DNA of 64,000 nucleotides from Novosphingobium sp. SG751A (GTDB lineage Bacteria; Pseudomonadota; Alphaproteobacteria; Sphingomonadales; Sphingomonadaceae): the NCBI RefSeq assembly GCF_013149295.1, contig NZ_JABGCB010000016.1:1-64000 (forward strand), in the 5' to 3' direction. The notes under the pieces are model-generated. The model saw only the letters and a program-made list of their open reading frames with translations. It searched no databases and was not told the origin of the DNA. Position 1 is the stretch's first letter, and the number at the start of each line of letters is the position of its first letter. Shown here one piece after another: positions 1 to 11,381 of the stretch. Position numbers and translations under genes: made by a program.

Positions 1-60
1 GGCTTCATCTGCATTCCTTCGTCATTACGACGAAGCCCCAATCCTCCTTAAATCACAACA

Positions 61-381
61 TCAAATCTGTGCCATGGGTGCTGACGGGGGACAGAAGCCA
101 GCAGTACCACTGTCAAATATGACAACTTTTACTTGACTATCCTGCGACAGCTTCAGGACGACGTCGTTTAGCTGAACCAACGTCTCCGGCTCAATGAAAT
201 TGAAAGGCCCATTGAGATAAGTCACCTCACGTATTTCCGGCGAGATGGATTTTACGGTGAACAGGCTTTTGTCCGCCTTGCTGGTAGTAGTTGACACTGC
301 GGGCTGCTGAGCTTGAGCTGGCGCGGTTGAACTGAGCGCAGCCGCTGACAACAGCATGACGGTAAACGCAAGGCGCTTCAT
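61..381 (-). pseudogene. Truncated secreted crotonase-fold (enoyl-CoA hydratase/isomerase-like) protein
   Basis: The 106-residue product begins with a good Sec signal peptide (MKRLAF, a hydrophobic core, then APAQAQ). It continues with a segment typical of crotonase N-termini: EVTYLNGPFNFIEPETL, then KVVIFDSGTAGF. A full crotonase has about 250 residues; this one stops about 10 residues after the first beta-strand pair, before the oxyanion-hole and catalytic helices. It is therefore probably inactive. I took the inner ATG at 379-381 because the signal peptide starts there; an ATG four codons upstream also exists. Another frame continues for only about 15 residues and does not restore the family. 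It lies on the island side of the integrase, so truncation by insertion or rearrangement is an inference. Confidence 0.5.
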
Positions 382-638
382 GAACGTCTCCATTTAATCT
401 GTATGAGGCACTCGCATTTGCACAGCGCGAAAGACTTTCGGTATTGCAATGCGACAGGACATCGATCGCGAGCCTGGGAGACGTTATGACCGCTGACAGA
501 GAAAAACTCTCTAGCTGATCACGCCAACCAACGCGCAGATGGCGCCAATTCTTTCAAATGGAGCTCATTATTTAGGCAGATCCGCAGGCAAGGCGCTCAG
601 TCCCTGAAGAGGTTGCAAGCTGCAAAACACTCTCGAGC

Positions 639-1100
639 GTGACGCAGGCCGTTTCGTCGGTCGTTGCCTACTCATCCGGTGAAGCGCAGCATTCCACGGC
701 GACCCAACACGTCCGAATTGCACGCTATGGCACGATATCACCGCACCCGGTCATTCCAGGTCTTCCAAATTTCGATGGCTATCGCTCTCTATTGAAAGTC
801 GAGAAGCGAAAGGACCTGATTTTGAGAACCCAATCCTTGATAAGCGAACTGCGCAGGACCATCAGGCGTCAACAGCTGCGTGAGATGATCCCGCTTGCTG
901 ACAGCACTATCTACGAAATGGAACAGCGTGGTGAATTCCCGCAACGCTTTGCGCTTTCTGCCCGATGTGTTGTTTGGGATCTGGCCGAGGTTGAAGCTTG
1001 GCTGCAGCAGCGCCGCACCACACCCATTCGTCGAGCTCAGCATCCAGATGTCGCGAAGCGAAAGACACGACCGGTCAAAGGGCGGGATCGAGTTCCATAA
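639..1100 (+). CDS. AlpA-like DNA-binding regulator/excisionase
   Basis: The C-terminal half matches the short winged-helix AlpA/phage excisionase family: LREMIPLADSTIYEMEQRGEFPQRFALS, then VVWDLAEVEAWLQQRR. These proteins are usually 60-90 residues. The 153-residue reading starts at a GTG, and the first 60-70 residues look unlike the family, so the real start may lie further in (for example near MIPLADS). AlpA proteins activate the integrase gene or act as recombination directionality factors of P4-like islands, which fits the neighbour. The last 26 bases overlap the 3' end of the convergent integrase gene. Confidence 0.7.
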   Translation: MTQAVSSVVAYSSGEAQHSTATQHVRIARYGTISPHPVIPGLPNFDGYRSLLKVEKRKDLILRTQSLISELRRTIRRQQLREMIPLADSTIYEMEQRGEFPQRFALSARCVVWDLAEVEAWLQQRRTTPIRRAQHPDVAKRKTRPVKGRDRVP

Positions 1101-2331
1101 GGGGCATGGCTGGCGGCAGGAGAACGGGCGTGTGCTTACGTCCCTCCACCCACGCATCCACGATGTCTGACCATTCCTGCATCATATGACGGCGCTGAAC
1201 TTCATACTCAGCCTTGTTGTAGACGCCGCGCGACGATCGGCCATCCTCGTGCGCCAAGCACTTTTCGATCCAGTCGCTATTGAAGCCCAACTCGTTAAGT
1301 AGCGTCGACCCAGTGCGACGAAGGTCGTGAACGGTAAACGCCTGTAACGGAAGCCCCTCCTTTGCCGCTTGCTCAACGACAGCATAGGTCACCCGGTTAA
1401 ACGTGGCGCGCGACATGGGCGCGTCGGCATCGTACCTGGACGGCAGAAGGTATCGCGAGTTGCCGGCACAGGTCTTCAACGCAATCATGATGTCGAGGGT
1501 TTGGCGCGAGAGATAAACATTATGCGCCTTCGATCGTTTCATGCGCTCCTTCGGGATCGTCCAGACTGCGTTCTCGAAGTCCACCTCGTCCCAGACCGCG
1601 TCTTGCAACTCGCTCTTGCGGACCATCGTCAGCAAATAGAGCCTCATCCCCAGTCGGATTGTCGGCAGTGTCGCAACCTTCTCAAGCTGTCGAAACATGA
1701 TCCGAATCTCGGTGGGAGATAGCGAGCGATCCTTCGGTGTGAAAGTCGCGATCGATGCCGGGCCGACATCGTCGGCCGGGTTTGCGACCTTCTCCCCATG
1801 CAGGATCGCGAACCCATAAATTTGCTTCAGGATGTCGCGCACATGGATCGCGGTAGCGGGTGCGCCGCGATCAACTATCTTCCCGCAATGTGCGCGCAGG
1901 TCGTCCGGTGTGATCTCAGTGAGAAGCCGATTACGCCATACAGGCAGTAGCTCCCTCTCGAAGATTGATCGTCTCATGGCTCGAGTGCTATCGGCCATCG
2001 GCGCATTCACGAGCCATTTCTCGCCGAACTCGCCGAAGCTCTTAGCCTCCTTGATCCGTCGCTTCTCGCGCTGTTTCTCGATCGCGGGAGACCGCCCTTC
2101 GCTGACGGCCCTTTTTGCGTCGATGCAGAGTTCGCGAGCACGTGCCAGTGAGATCCCGTCGCGGCCGTACTTTCCAAGGTAGACGGTCTCGCGGCGCCCA
2201 TTCAGGCGATAATCGAGGCGAAACGATACCGCTCCCGACGGCATAACGCGGACGTACATGCCGTCGCGATCTGAAACTTTGTACATCTTGCTTTGCGGCT
2301 TCAGCGCCTTGATCGCAGCATCCGTCAACAT
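1075..2331 (-). CDS. P4-type tyrosine recombinase/integrase
   Basis: The 418-residue protein has an N-terminal DUF4102-type arm-binding domain (about 1-90; YRLNGRRETVYLGKYG), a core-binding SAM-like domain (about 95-190) and a C-terminal catalytic domain. Catalytic residues are visible: Arg in MVRKSEL, the HDLRR box, His in CLAHEDG and the Tyr in GVYNKAEY. The length is normal for the family. I chose ATG 2331 because a GGAGG lies about 10 bases before it; the longer reading to 2361 would translate the AAGTACCGTCA repeat. The gene lies between an AlpA-like gene and the guaA 3' end, a known integration hot spot for such islands. It probably integrates and excises an island that extends left of the window. 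Confidence 0.93.
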   Translation of the reverse strand: MLTDAAIKALKPQSKMYKVSDRDGMYVRVMPSGAVSFRLDYRLNGRRETVYLGKYGRDGISLARARELCIDAKRAVSEGRSPAIEKQREKRRIKEAKSFGEFGEKWLVNAPMADSTRAMRRSIFERELLPVWRNRLLTEITPDDLRAHCGKIVDRGAPATAIHVRDILKQIYGFAILHGEKVANPADDVGPASIATFTPKDRSLSPTEIRIMFRQLEKVATLPTIRLGMRLYLLTMVRKSELQDAVWDEVDFENAVWTIPKERMKRSKAHNVYLSRQTLDIMIALKTCAGNSRYLLPSRYDADAPMSRATFNRVTYAVVEQAAKEGLPLQAFTVHDLRRTGSTLLNELGFNSDWIEKCLAHEDGRSSRGVYNKAEYEVQRRHMMQEWSDIVDAWVEGRKHTPVLLPPAMPLMELDPAL

Positions 2332-2349
2332 TTCCGTATTACCTCCAAA

Positions 2350-2508
2350 AAGTACCGTCATGCGATTTCGGGCATGCCTAGACGGAGATTTCTGCGTATT
2401 TTCAAACGCTTAAATCAAAAAAAGTACCGTCAAGGACCTTCTCTCCCTGACGGTACTTCGGATTTTGGAGCTGATCAATATGAGCAAGGCCCGTCACACG
2501 GACCGTCA
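2350..2508. repeat. Repeated AAGTACCGTCA sites, candidate integrase arm sites
   Basis: AAGTACCGTCA occurs at 2350-2360 and 2422-2432 on the plus strand and at 2448-2458 on the minus strand. A shorter match, ACCGTCA, is at 2502-2508. All lie between the integrase start and the guaA 3' end. Short repeats of this size flanking the core site are typical arm-type sites for tyrosine recombinases, or operators for an AlpA/Xis protein. The function is inferred. Confidence 0.6.
2417..2458 (-). terminator. Hairpin with T-run downstream of guaA
   Basis: Read on the minus strand, AAGTACCGTCA, a 15-base spacer and TGACGGTACTT are followed by a run of T (seven T across 2417-2423). This has the form of an intrinsic terminator about 165 bases past the guaA stop. 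The same bases also form two of the repeated candidate integrase sites, so both roles are possible. Confidence 0.4.
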
Positions 2509-2623
2509 ATGCCGATCTCTACCCACCGATAGCTATCGATAGATGTCGACAGCTTTTTTATTATTTATCATAGGGTTAGAGCGTAATATAGCGTGCTTCT
2601 GGATACGCCCGGATAGGCGAAAA

Positions 2624-4183
2624 TCATTCCCACTCAATCGTGCCGGGCGGCTTCGACGTATAGTCATAGACCACACGGTTGATGCCCTTGACCTCGTTGA
2701 TGATCCGGGTCGCCACGCGCGACAGGAAGGCCGCGTCGAAGGGATAGATGTCGGCGGTCATGCCATCGGTGCTGGTCACGGCGCGCAGCGCGCAGACATG
2801 GTCATAGGTGCGCCCGTCGCCCATCACCCCCACGGTCTTGACCGGGAGCAGCACGGCAAAAGCCTGCCAGATGGCGTCATAGAGGCCCGCATTGCGGATT
2901 TCCTCAAGATAGACCGCATCGGCCTTGCGCAGAATGTCGGCGCGCTCGCGGCTGACTTCGCCGGGGATGCGGATGGCCAGACCCGGCCCGGGGAACGGGT
3001 GGCGGCCCACGAAAATGTCGGGCAGGCCCAGTTCGCGGCCCAGATCGCGCACTTCGTCCTTGAAGAGTTCACGCAAAGGCTCGACCAGCTTCATGTTCAT
3101 GCGCTCGGGCAGGCCGCCGACATTGTGGTGGCTCTTGATCGTCACGCTCGGCCCGCCGGTGAAGCTGACCGATTCGATCACGTCAGGATAGAGAGTACCT
3201 TGCGCAAGGAAGTCGGCGCCGCCGATCTTCTTGGCCTCATCCTCGAACACGTCGATGAAGGTCTTGCCGATGAACTTGCGCTTGGCTTCGGGGTCGGAAA
3301 CCCCTTCCAGACCCTTCATGAACAGGGTCGAGGCATCGACATGGACCAGCGGAATGTTGAAATGGCCGCGGAACAGGCTGACCACCTGCTCGCTCTCGCC
3401 CATGCGCATCAGGCCATGGTCGACATAAACGCAGGTGAGCTGCTCGCCGATCGCTTCGTGGATCAGCACCGCCGCCACCGCCGAATCGACGCCGCCCGAC
3501 AGGCCGCAGATCACGCGGCCGCTGCCGACCTGTTCGCGGATTTCCGCGATCTTGGTCTTGCGGAATTCCGCCATCGTCCAGTCGCCGGTCAGACCGCAGA
3601 CGTGACGCACGAAATTCTTCAGCAGCTTGCCGCCATCGGGGGTGTGGACCACCTCAGGGTGGAACTGCATCGCATAGATGCGCTTTTCATCATTGGCGAT
3701 CACAGCAAAGGGCGCGCCCGCGCTGGAAGCCACCGGGCGGAAGCCGGGGGCAAGGCTGGTCACCTTGTCGCCATGGCTCATCCACACCTGATGCTTTTCG
3801 CCCACCGACCACAGGCCGTTGAACAGAGCGCAAGTGTCATTGATGTCGATGAAGGCGCGGCCGAATTCGCCCGAATCGCCGCCGGTCACTTCGCCGCCCA
3901 ACTGGTGCATCAGGCTTTGCTGGCCATAGCAGATGCCAAGGATCGGCAATCCGCTGTCGAGCAGCACCTGCGGGATGCGCGGGCCATTGGCGTCAAGCAC
4001 GCTGGCGGGCGAACCCGACAGGATGATGCCTTTTGGCTGCATCCGCGCAAAGGCGGCCTCGGCCATGGTGAAGGGGGCGATTTCGGAATAGACGCCCGCC
4101 TCGCGCACGCGGCGCGCGATCAGCTGGGTCACCTGGCTGCCGAAATCGACAATGAGGATGGAGTCGGAGGGCTGGACAGTCAT
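2624..4183 (-). CDS. guaA: GMP synthase (glutamine-hydrolysing)
   Basis: The enzyme converts XMP, ATP and glutamine to GMP in purine synthesis. The 519 residues are the normal length. The N-terminal class I amidotransferase domain (about 8-205) has the nucleophile in GICYGQQ (Cys about 85) and the His-Glu pair in FHPEV. The ATP-pyrophosphatase domain follows with the SGGVDSAVA P-loop, and the dimerisation domain ends with the invariant KPPGTIEWE. I chose ATG 4183 because the family sequence begins there (MTVQPSDSILIVDFG); a longer open frame upstream is not conserved-looking. The 3' end is probably the attachment site of the adjoining island, because islands with this integrase type are known to insert at guaA. 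Confidence 0.98.
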   Translation of the reverse strand: MTVQPSDSILIVDFGSQVTQLIARRVREAGVYSEIAPFTMAEAAFARMQPKGIILSGSPASVLDANGPRIPQVLLDSGLPILGICYGQQSLMHQLGGEVTGGDSGEFGRAFIDINDTCALFNGLWSVGEKHQVWMSHGDKVTSLAPGFRPVASSAGAPFAVIANDEKRIYAMQFHPEVVHTPDGGKLLKNFVRHVCGLTGDWTMAEFRKTKIAEIREQVGSGRVICGLSGGVDSAVAAVLIHEAIGEQLTCVYVDHGLMRMGESEQVVSLFRGHFNIPLVHVDASTLFMKGLEGVSDPEAKRKFIGKTFIDVFEDEAKKIGGADFLAQGTLYPDVIESVSFTGGPSVTIKSHHNVGGLPERMNMKLVEPLRELFKDEVRDLGRELGLPDIFVGRHPFPGPGLAIRIPGEVSRERADILRKADAVYLEEIRNAGLYDAIWQAFAVLLPVKTVGVMGDGRTYDHVCALRAVTSTDGMTADIYPFDAAFLSRVATRIINEVKGINRVVYDYTSKPPGTIEWE

Positions 4184-4414
4184 GGCAGGCCCGTAAGGTT
4201 TGCGGGGGCAAATGTCCAGATAGGGCGGGACGCAGGCGTCAGAAAAGCGTTGGTGCGGGCCATGCATGCGGCAGTTGCGTAAAACGCAATCGCGTGCGCC
4301 CTCTTCGCACGTGCAAAATAAAACTTTGGTCGTATATGCCACCTCACAGACGGCAGTCACTACGCCAAACAGCGTAAGCAGACGCCGCCATAACAACAAA
4401 CCAGGAGTAATCCC

Positions 4415-4489
4415 ATGTCGCGCAATATCGTGGCTTTTGCCGCAGCTATCAGCGTCAGCGGCCTGTTTTTCGCCGCTGTTCTGGCTTGA
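4415..4489 (+). CDS. 24-residue hydrophobic small protein
   Basis: A short frame encodes MSRNIVAF followed by a hydrophobic stretch ending in VLA. It has a strong Shine-Dalgarno sequence (CAGGAG, 4402-4407) at good spacing and a hairpin with a UUCG loop about 55 bases after the stop. The product is one membrane span or a bare signal sequence. I do not recognise the family. It lies alone between the divergent guaA start and the convergent TonB receptor gene, so it would form its own transcription unit. Confidence 0.5.
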   Translation: MSRNIVAFAAAISVSGLFFAAVLA

Positions 4490-4544
4490 TCGCCGGCACA
4501 AAACTATAGCTTCAATGGTCCTCTCACCCAATGAAGCATCAAAG

Positions 4545-4570
4545 GGCTGCCCCGCTTCGGCGAGGCAGCC
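4545..4570. terminator. Hairpin with UUCG tetraloop
   Basis: GGCTGCC at 4545-4551 pairs with GGCAGCC at 4564-4570. The inner stem CGC/GCG closes a TTCG loop, with one C-A mismatch. It lies between the small gene and the convergent TonB receptor gene and could end both transcripts. There is no clear T-run on the plus strand. Confidence 0.55.
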
Positions 4571-4610
4571 ATTCGCATTTGCAGCATAGAAATCCGCCGC
4601 AGCGCAACAA

Positions 4611-6731
4611 TCACACCGTCAGGCGCACCGACAGGCGAATGTCACGCCCGGCCAGCGGGGCATAATCTTTCAGGAAACTGGCGGCGCGGCGCGCATCGAC
4701 ATTGAACAGATTGCGCGCGCCCAGCGTAAAAGACACCCGCCCGTCCTTGCCGCCCGGCTTATAGCCAAACTCGGCATTGACCAACGTATAGGCTGCCGTG
4801 GGGGTTTCCTGCTCGGCAATGCGGTTTTGCGCCGTCACATGCTCGACCTCGCCGCGCAGATCCCAGCGCGGATCGCTCAGCGTTACGCCGCCCAGCACGC
4901 GCAGGGGGGGAATGCGCGGGGCCGGGCCAACGCCCGAAATCGTCGCCTTGACCGCATCGCCCATCGCATCGGCCTGCAAACGCCACGCCCCGATTTCGGC
5001 CAGCGTGACCGCGCCCTGCAATTCGAAGCCGTAATAGCGCGCCGGGGCCTGACGCATCTGATAGACGGGCAGGCCATCCTCGACGGCGCCGGTGGGGTCT
5101 TCATAGATGAAATTGCCGAACCAGCTGTGATAGACCGAGGCCTCGATCGAATAGCCCTTGCCGCCGCCGCGCAAAATCGCCTCGACGCTGGTTGATCGCT
5201 CGGTTTTCAGGTTCACATCGCCGATTTCAAACGCCTGCGTCCCCGCATGCGGCCCATTGGCGAACATTTCCTCGGCCGAGGGCGCGCGCTCGGTGCGCGA
5301 GGCCGAGAGGCCCAGCGTCCAGGCCGGATTGACCCGCCATGTCGCCCCGCCCGAGAAGGAGAAAGTGTCAAAACTGCGCTGGCCGCCCCAGAATTGCGTC
5401 TGGTCGGGCAGAGGCATCGCGGAGAGCTTGGAATGCTCATAGCGCCCGCCCGCCTCGAATTTCACCGCGCCCGCGTCATAGCTTTGCAGCGTAAAGAGGC
5501 CCAGTTGCTGGGTGCTGTTGCGCGGCAGGAAGGCCTCATCACCGATCACGTTAAAATCGCGGTTGACGAATTGCACCCCGCTTGCCCCCTGCCAGCCCCC
5601 CATTTTGGTCTGGGTGACTTCGAGACGGCCCTCGATACCGTGATTAAAAAATCGCGTGCCGACCGATCCATCGGGGGCCAATTCGGCATGCTGATAGGCG
5701 GCATAGCCGAAACGCGCGGCGATCTTGTCGATTGCGCCGCCGACCGGGCGGATTTCCGCACGCGCGTCCCAGCGGTCCTGTTGCAGCTTGATGCGCGGGC
5801 TTTCCTGATCCTGATCCGCCGCCGTGGCCAGACGGCTGGGGACGCCATAGAGGCTGTCCTTGTGGCTATAGGCGATGCCGATGCTGCCCTGCGCGCCAAT
5901 GTAGGCCAGACCCGCGCCCGCATCCCAGCTTTTCGCCGCCGTATTGGCCAATCGCCCCTTGGCATTGGCATTGGCGGTGTAATCAATGTCGGGATTGCCC
6001 GCGCTGCTGGCCGCCGTGGCCAAGGCCTGCGCCCGCAAGGCCGGGGTCAGCGCATAGCCCGCGATCTTCATGTCATCCGACACCGCGCGGCTGCCATCGG
6101 CATGGGCCACCCAGCCACCGCCCAGCGGCACATCCACTGTCCCGGCAAACGACTTTTCATTGGCCGCCGAACCATAGGAGGCCAGCGCACCGATATGGAT
6201 CGGCTCCTTGGGCACTTCGGTCGGGATGCGGCGGTCGATCACATTGACCACGCCGCCCACCGCCGCCGAACCATAGAGCAAAGCCTGAGGCCCGCGCAGC
6301 ACCTCGATCCGTTCGGCCAGCAAGGGGTTGACCGCAGGCGCATGGTCGGCGCTGGTGTTCGACACGTCGATCGAGCCGATGCCGTCGACCAGCACGCGCA
6401 CCCGCTCTCCCTGCATCCCGCGCAGCACGGGGCGCGAGGCGGTGGGGCCGAAAGAGGTGGCCGTCACGCCCGGCGTATGGGCCAGCGTTTCGCCGATGGA
6501 GGAGCGCAGGGCCTGATCGAGATGGGCGCCTTTCAGCACGGCCACGCCCGAAAGCACGTCCTGCTGGTTGCGGGGCAGCACACCCGAGACGACGATTTCA
6601 GCAGGGGGTGCGGAATGGATGGCGTCCTGTGGGGCGTCGGCGGCGGTATCATCCGCGGCAAGGGCGGGAAATGCCAGACCGGCGGCGATGGCCGCAATTG
6701 CGCAGGCGGGGGTGTTGCGCGTGAATTTCAT
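4611..6731 (-). CDS. ZnuD-like TonB-dependent outer-membrane receptor
   Basis: The 706 residues comprise a Sec signal peptide (1-25, ending AFPALA), a TonB-box-like EIVVSGV near 45, a plug domain (about 55-175) and a 22-strand barrel. The plug carries RVRVLVDGIG, a SADHA segment, ERIEVLRGPQALLYG and GGVVNVID. The SxDHA segment followed by ERIEVLRGP, and the barrel motif ERAPSAEEMFANGPHAGTQ, resemble the zinc receptor ZnuD. The predicted role is zinc uptake across the outer membrane. A candidate Zur box lies 81 bases upstream. The C-terminus ends RLSVRLTV, without the usual terminal aromatic residue. No inner-membrane zinc ABC genes are adjacent. Confidence 0.85.
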   Translation of the reverse strand: MKFTRNTPACAIAAIAAGLAFPALAADDTAADAPQDAIHSAPPAEIVVSGVLPRNQQDVLSGVAVLKGAHLDQALRSSIGETLAHTPGVTATSFGPTASRPVLRGMQGERVRVLVDGIGSIDVSNTSADHAPAVNPLLAERIEVLRGPQALLYGSAAVGGVVNVIDRRIPTEVPKEPIHIGALASYGSAANEKSFAGTVDVPLGGGWVAHADGSRAVSDDMKIAGYALTPALRAQALATAASSAGNPDIDYTANANAKGRLANTAAKSWDAGAGLAYIGAQGSIGIAYSHKDSLYGVPSRLATAADQDQESPRIKLQQDRWDARAEIRPVGGAIDKIAARFGYAAYQHAELAPDGSVGTRFFNHGIEGRLEVTQTKMGGWQGASGVQFVNRDFNVIGDEAFLPRNSTQQLGLFTLQSYDAGAVKFEAGGRYEHSKLSAMPLPDQTQFWGGQRSFDTFSFSGGATWRVNPAWTLGLSASRTERAPSAEEMFANGPHAGTQAFEIGDVNLKTERSTSVEAILRGGGKGYSIEASVYHSWFGNFIYEDPTGAVEDGLPVYQMRQAPARYYGFELQGAVTLAEIGAWRLQADAMGDAVKATISGVGPAPRIPPLRVLGGVTLSDPRWDLRGEVEHVTAQNRIAEQETPTAAYTLVNAEFGYKPGGKDGRVSFTLGARNLFNVDARRAASFLKDYAPLAGRDIRLSVRLTV

Positions 6732-6811
6732 GGGGAAAGCCAGACCCTTGTTCTTGTTGCAGCGCAGCTTCGCCGCGCCCTCATGCGCGCCTTCCTAACA
6801 GCCCCCCGAAA

Positions 6812-6828
6812 ATGATACAATATTACAT
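6812..6828 (-). promoter_or_regulatory. Candidate Zur box upstream of the ZnuD-like receptor
   Basis: The minus-strand 17-mer ATGTAATATTGTATCAT agrees at 13 of 17 positions with an idealised Zur palindrome, ATGTTATAATATAACAT, and sits in a short AT-rich patch of GC-rich DNA. It is 81 bases from the receptor start codon. The assignment rests on this match and on the predicted zinc role of the receptor. Confidence 0.45.
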
Positions 6829-6911
6829 ATCGTAAAATCTGCCCATTCGCCGCCATCCTGCGGCCAATCGAGGATCGGGGGCGGAATTCGGCCCGCCCCC
6901 GGCCCCGCAGA

Positions 6912-8363
6912 TCACTTGTTGGCGTATTCCGTCACCAGTTCGTTGAGGAATTCGCGCCCCGTATAGACCGCCTTCACAATCGCACGTTCGTTGAGCCCAT
7001 GCGCCCCGCTGCCATCGGGATCGCCATAAAGGCCCGGAGGACCATAGGAGGGAATGCCCACCGCCTCCAGATAGATGCCATCAGTGGCCCCGGTCGACAT
7101 CACCGGCACCAGCGGCACGCCGGGGTAATATTTGGCCACCAGACGCTCCGCAGGCCCGACGATAAAGGGCGTGAGCGGCGGCGATTTGGCCAGCGGGCCG
7201 CGATCATCGACCTGCTTCACCGTCATTTTCGGATCGGCGATCACCTTGGCCAGCGTGGCGCGGACTTCCTCGGCGGGCACGCCGGGGAAGATGCGGCAAT
7301 TGACATTGGCCCCGGCGCGCTGGGGCAGCGCATTATTGGCATGGCCGCCGTCGAGCAGCGTCGCCACGCAGGTGGTGCGCAGCATCGAGTGATAGGAGCG
7401 GTCGGTGTTCAGCAGGGTTTCGGCGGCTTTCGATTCCGGGCTGCCGATGGGGGCGGTGGCGATGGTCACCATGGCCTTGCCCATATCGCCGCCCCGCGCG
7501 GGGCCTGCCTTAGAGAAAAACGCCTTGGTCGTGTCGTTCAGCATCAGCGGAAAATCGAAGGCGCGCAATTTAACCAGCGCGTCGGACAATTCATAGATCG
7601 CATTGTCGGGGATCGGGATCGAGGAGTGGCCGCCCGGATTGGTCGCCTCGATGCGATAGTTCACGACCGTCTTTTCGCCGACATGCATGTTCTGCACGAT
7701 GACCTTGCCGCCCGACCCGCTGGTGCGCCCGCCGCCGCCTTCGTTCAGGGCGAATTCGGCGTCAATCAGGTCACGCTTGTTATTGGCCAGATATTGCGCG
7801 CCATTAAATGCCCAGCTCGTTTCCTCGCCGCAGGTCAGCGCCAGTTTGAGCGTGCGCTTGTTCTTGGCGCCTTCTTTCTTCATCCGCGCCATCATGTCGA
7901 TCCAGATGGCGTCCATCGCCTTCATGTCGGACGTGCCGCGACCATAGAAATAGCCGCCCTCCTCGATGAATTCATAAGGATTGCGGGTCCAGTCCTCACG
8001 CTTGGCCACCACCACGTCGAGATGGCCCAGCAGCAGGATCGGCTTCAAGGTCTTGGACGTGCCGGGCAGGATCACCACCAGCCCGCCCTCCTTGGGATGA
8101 TCGGGCACGGCAAAGCGGGTGATGTCGCCGTCGCCATAACCGGCGGCGCGCAGATGCTTTTCCACCTTGTCGGCCAGCAGCGTGCAGGAGCCGGTGGTGA
8201 TCGAACTGTCGGTTTCCACCAGCTCCTTATAAAGCGCGCGGAAGGCTGCCTGATCGGGGCGCAGAGGCGCTTCCTGAGCCGCAGCGATCCCGCCCGCCAT
8301 CACCCCCGCCAGAGCCGCCGCGTATCCAAGCCCCTGGGCCAGCAACTGCCTACCATGCTTCAT
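6912..8363 (-). CDS. Secreted M20 family metallopeptidase
   Basis: The 483-residue protein has a signal peptide (MKHGRQLLAQG, hydrophobic core, GIAAAQ) and the di-zinc M20 pattern. Ligands and catalytic residues are His-Asp in LLLGHLDVV, Asp in YGRGTSDMKA, the Glu pair in LTCGEETSW, and His in GAHGLNER near the end. The dimerisation/lid domain lies around 225-340 and includes NPGGHSSIPI. The likely role is periplasmic hydrolysis of peptides or acylated amino acids. I chose ATG 8363 because a GGAGG precedes it by six bases; the longer reading adds 38 unlikely residues. It is divergent from gyrB. Confidence 0.88.
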   Translation of the reverse strand: MKHGRQLLAQGLGYAAALAGVMAGGIAAAQEAPLRPDQAAFRALYKELVETDSSITTGSCTLLADKVEKHLRAAGYGDGDITRFAVPDHPKEGGLVVILPGTSKTLKPILLLGHLDVVVAKREDWTRNPYEFIEEGGYFYGRGTSDMKAMDAIWIDMMARMKKEGAKNKRTLKLALTCGEETSWAFNGAQYLANNKRDLIDAEFALNEGGGGRTSGSGGKVIVQNMHVGEKTVVNYRIEATNPGGHSSIPIPDNAIYELSDALVKLRAFDFPLMLNDTTKAFFSKAGPARGGDMGKAMVTIATAPIGSPESKAAETLLNTDRSYHSMLRTTCVATLLDGGHANNALPQRAGANVNCRIFPGVPAEEVRATLAKVIADPKMTVKQVDDRGPLAKSPPLTPFIVGPAERLVAKYYPGVPLVPVMSTGATDGIYLEAVGIPSYGPPGLYGDPDGSGAHGLNERAIVKAVYTGREFLNELVTEYANK

Positions 8364-8479
8364 TGATGCCTCCTGCTTCGCCCATTTGCGAGTTTCGCGG
8401 CAATTCAGCAGGAAAACTCTGTGGAAGGAAGAGGTGAAAGCGCCTTTCGGTCCTGCGCCAAAATGCCTATAGGCCATCT

Positions 8480-11039
<2,560 letters not shown>

Positions 11040-11047
<8 letters not shown>

Positions 11048-11360
11048 CGAAGAAACCCCCAAGCGCGACTTCACCCACGCGGAGGCCTATATGCCCAGCG
11101 AAAGCAACCGTGCGACCATCGACAATATCCCGTGGGACCAGCCCGCGACGATGATCGACCTCGAAGGCCGCGTGCCGGTGATCGCCCATGTGCGCGAATG
11201 CGTGACCCATTTCACGCTGTATAAGCCCCATGCGCGCGAAAACGCCCGCCTGCTGCTGACCGCGCCGGTGCATCGCGCCGGGCGGATCACGCGGACCTGG
11301 CTGCTGGAGCCGGTCGAACTGGAGGCTTTGGCCGAGAGGTTGAAGCGGGAGACGCATTAA
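11040..11360 (+). CDS. Small conserved-looking protein coupled to gyrB
   Basis: The frame encodes 106 residues with no signal peptide or membrane segment. Visible features are an acidic N-terminus, a central segment MIDLEGRVPVIAHVRECV and a C-terminal helix rich in Leu, Glu and Arg. I do not recognise the family. The ATG at 11040 overlaps the gyrB stop by eight bases, suggesting translational coupling. Repeat copy A begins 21 bases after the stop. Confidence 0.7.
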
Positions 11361-11381
11361 GGGGTGTGCGGGGATTGGTGT

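Noticed and set aside
61..120. Frameshift repair of the crotonase fragment
   Set aside because: The other two frames after the break run only about 15 residues and do not continue the crotonase pattern clearly.
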